Assembly (NCBI GenBank): GCA_038373885.1
Contig: JAWZYV010013160.1
Coordinates: 211,441 to 275,440 of the forward strand
Reading direction: 5' to 3'
Source: Cheiracanthium punctorium
Taxonomy: Eukaryota > Arthropoda > Arachnida > Araneae > Cheiracanthiidae
DNA length: 64,000 bases
In this document: piece after piece, positions 62,210 to 64,000 of the stretch
How the letters are laid out: each line of letters begins with the position of its first letter
How positions within the stretch are numbered: position 1 is the first letter of the stretch
Program-made: the position numbers and the translations under genes
Notes under the pieces: model-generated
Seen by the model: only the letters and a program-made list of their open reading frames with translations
What the model was told of the DNA's origin: nothing
Database searches by the model: none

Positions 62210-63407
62210 CACAGTAAAAAAATTCAGAAACGTTACATACTTATAGCGGAAAGGTTTCCGAAAGTATAGCGTAACCTACCGATGCTCTACTCGAACTCAC
62301 GATTTCGGAAACATAACCCATATTTCGGGGTAAAGTATTTACGGGGGAGAGGAAATCTTTATTTGGGACTTCGCGCGCATGCGCCAAGTGCCAAGAGACG
62401 GATAAGAGTGAACGCGTTTTCCCTAATAGCACAGATGGTCACAAAAGAGTCGCTGTGACGTCACAGAGGGTCACAATTGTCACAGGACTGTCACATTGTA
62501 ACTTCTTGCACAGCCCGATTATGACCAACAGGGGCCCCGGGCATTGATGAATTTGGGGGTCCCCATCTATAAAATTTGTTTTCTTTTTCATAATATTTTG
62601 ACATATAAAAGAATATTTCAGAACAACATTTGAAACTGGGGCCCTGGGCAAAGTCCCGATTTGCCCATGCGATAATAAGGGTCTGGTAACTTGTGAGTGA
62701 TGTAACTTCACTGTGTGGTCACTGTGAAGTTTATTTGTGACCAGTCACCAGGTGACGTCGCCGGATGAATACTTAAATAAAACAGCACATTATCTCCTGA
62801 AAATAATTTATGTGGAAGAAAAAAGATTTAAGATTTTTAATTTATATTTATTAATTATGGTATTTTCTCTCCATTTACAAAATACTTCAAAAAAATTTTA
62901 AGTTTCCAAAACAAGCCGTACCACAAATAACTTTTGCAGCAGTCAGTTTACTTTTAAAGCAAAATTCGGCAAGAAAACCGCAGCGTCGTGGTACCGTGCT
63001 TTCTTCCGAATGCGTAGGTCCAGCGTTCGATTCTGGCTCTGGTCGCTAGTCCTCACCGCTCCTTCCGACAGAGTTTGGTGCTGCCATCTAGATTAAGATA
63101 CTCGAAACGCTTCATCTAGTGCATGTTACTTTTTTCTGAAAAACTCGGAAAGGTTACTCGTTAATTCGGAAACCTTTCCGAAATACACGGAGAGGTTACT
63201 CAATATTTTACCAAAATATACAGAAACGTTACCCATCTTTTCCAGAAACCTTACCTAAAATGCAGGAAAATAGGTAAATATGTTTCCGACATATGCAGAA
63301 ACGTTTCTAAATACTTTACCCGCATGGTTCGGAAACGTTTCCGCAATTTTGAACTACAAGAGCTGCCCCATTTTTTGGGGTAACGTTTCCGAATTTTTTT
63401 TACCGTG
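62210..63407. mobile_element. 1.2-kb TIR element with CACRGTAAAAAAATTC ends, inserted in pol
   Basis: CACAGTAAAAAAATTCAGAA on the left and, complemented, CACGGTAAAAAAAATTCGGA on the right, both continuing AACGTTAC. Removing it together with one CA restores continuity between the flanking pol frames, so the duplication is probably the dinucleotide CA. Both ends, especially 63140-63390, carry many variants of GGTAACGTTTCCGA in both orientations. The interior includes a TGTGACGTCACA-rich palindromic zone (62430-62510, 62700-62760), a hAT-like piece (62528-62690) and a tRNA-like piece. Confidence 0.8.
62985..63060 (+). repeat. tRNA-like fragment
   Basis: CGTCGTGGTACCGTGCTTTC resembles an A box, and GCGTTCGATTCTGG a B box, about 40 bp apart. 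Probably a degenerate SINE head. Confidence 0.3.
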
Positions 63408-64000
63408 CAACAACAAAAACTGACATCAGAGCTTTCTTGGGATTAGCAGGCTATTACAGACAATATATTCCAATGTTTTCTGTAATAACTGCGCCTCTAA
63501 CAGATTTGTTGAAAGGGAAAAACAAGAAAGGTAAAATTACCTGGAATGAGGAATGCACTGCTTGCATTTAATTTACTTAAAGAAAAACTCACGAATAAAC
63601 CTCTCTTGCACGCGCCAAACTTTTCAAAACCATTCCTATTGCAAACAGATGCATCGGATTTAGGATACTGGGTTATTTTGTCACAAACGGATGAAAATGG
63701 GGAGGAACATCCAATATTGTACCTTAGCAAAAAATTTACTCCAACTGAAAAGAAGTACTCTACCACTGAAAAAGAGTGTGCGGCCATCTTATATGGCATT
63801 AAGAAGCTTAAAGGGTACATAGATGGGCAAACAGAATTTTGTATCCAGACGGATCACAACCCACTTGTGTGGTTACAAAGAAATTCCGGCAATAATCCAC
63901 GATTAATTCGGTGGGCTTTAGCCTTGCAAGCTTTTAATTTTTCGATAAAACATAAGAGAGGAAAAGAAAACTCAAATGTTGACTGTTTAAGTCGAAATCC

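Larger units (their letters stand above)
51626..64000 (+). mobile_element. Ty3/gypsy LTR retrotransposon with integrase before reverse transcriptase (partial)
   Basis: Order on the plus strand: LTR, primer-binding-like site, leader, Gag with zinc knuckle, protease, integrase, reverse transcriptase, RNase H. Integrase (60230-61230) precedes reverse transcriptase (61400-62170), as in Gmr1-like elements and unlike most Ty3/gypsy elements. Several stops and frameshifts plus an insertion at 62210-63407 make this copy non-functional. The right end is outside the window. Confidence 0.85.
62173..64000 (+). pseudogene. Connection and RNase H domain, split and partial
   Basis: A short piece before the insertion (to 62209) is continued at 63408 with DIRAFLGLAGYYRQYIPMFS, the conserved start of the connection/RNase H region. 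Then come LLQTDASDLGYWVILSQTDE (Asp at about 63648), YSTTEKECAAILYGIKKLKG (Glu) and IQTDHNPLVWLQR (Asp), and a C-terminal HKRGKENSNVDCLSRNP. A frame change lies near 63560. Reading continues to the window end; the polyprotein end and 3' LTR are not seen. Confidence 0.88.

Noticed and set aside
52000..64000. First C1 domain exon of DGK-theta to the right of exon a
   Set aside because: I looked for an H-X12-C-X2-C minus-strand segment and saw none; the region is retrotransposon and hAT sequence.
1..64000. CRISPR arrays, bacterial operons or riboswitches
   Set aside because: The window is intron-rich animal DNA; the tandem repeats seen lack regular unique spacers of CRISPR type.

Overview
The window is AT-rich animal nuclear DNA with long introns, canonical GT/AG splice sites and a very heavy load of decayed transposable elements. 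The one host gene recognised has arthropod/animal domain architecture. Together with the repeat types (Tc1/mariner, hAT, TTAA-flanked piggyBac-like MITEs, tRNA- and 5S-like SINEs, a Ty3/gypsy element) this suggests an arthropod, with an arachnid (spider) my best guess; the organism is an inference, not shown directly.

Host gene: nine minus-strand exons between 51416 and 394 join in frame (1006 nt, 335 codons) into the regulatory half of diacylglycerol kinase theta: a complete second C1 zinc finger, a complete third C1 finger with its CRD extension, a Ser/Asp-rich linker and two RA-like segments. The first C1 domain and start codon must lie to the right of 51416 (not found here) and the kinase catalytic domain lies off the left edge. 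The gene therefore exceeds 51 kb, and almost everything between 537 and 51313 is intron.

Intron contents, left to right: a 662-bp mariner relic (681-1342), a TTAA-flanked fold-back MITE (4071-4310), two dead Tc1 elements (5479-6802, 11366-12938), a 5S-rRNA-like SINE (about 8560-8990), a perfect 105-bp inverted repeat (18048-18403), more TTAA fold-back MITEs (19093-19592, 22359-22842, 43098-43480, 43613-44060), hAT MITEs with exact 8-bp target duplications (23958, 36743, 39685, 44186), two blocks of a 173-bp tandem repeat (25454-26502, 26890-27592), a 5.3-kb hAT element with transposase relics (26591-31858), a tandem array of endonuclease-like fragments (35165-36395), two TTAA elements sharing one TTAA (37360-37635 and 37640-39556), a tRNA SINE with 14-bp target duplications (40545-40766), and a composite hAT region (45764-50979) that holds a broken LINE RNase H, another hAT and a CACYGGT-ended element carrying a transposase-like pseudogene.

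Right end (51626-64000): a Ty3/gypsy LTR retrotransposon. Its 5' LTR (51626-56990) is split by a 4-kb hAT element that itself holds further elements, giving up to four levels of nesting. The internal region runs leader with tandem repeats, Gag (coiled coil, zinc knuckle), a possible -1 frameshift site, protease, integrase, reverse transcriptase, RNase H. Integrase precedes reverse transcriptase, the Gmr1-like order rather than the usual Ty3/gypsy order. The element is broken by stops, frameshifts and a 1.2-kb insertion, and it runs off the right edge.
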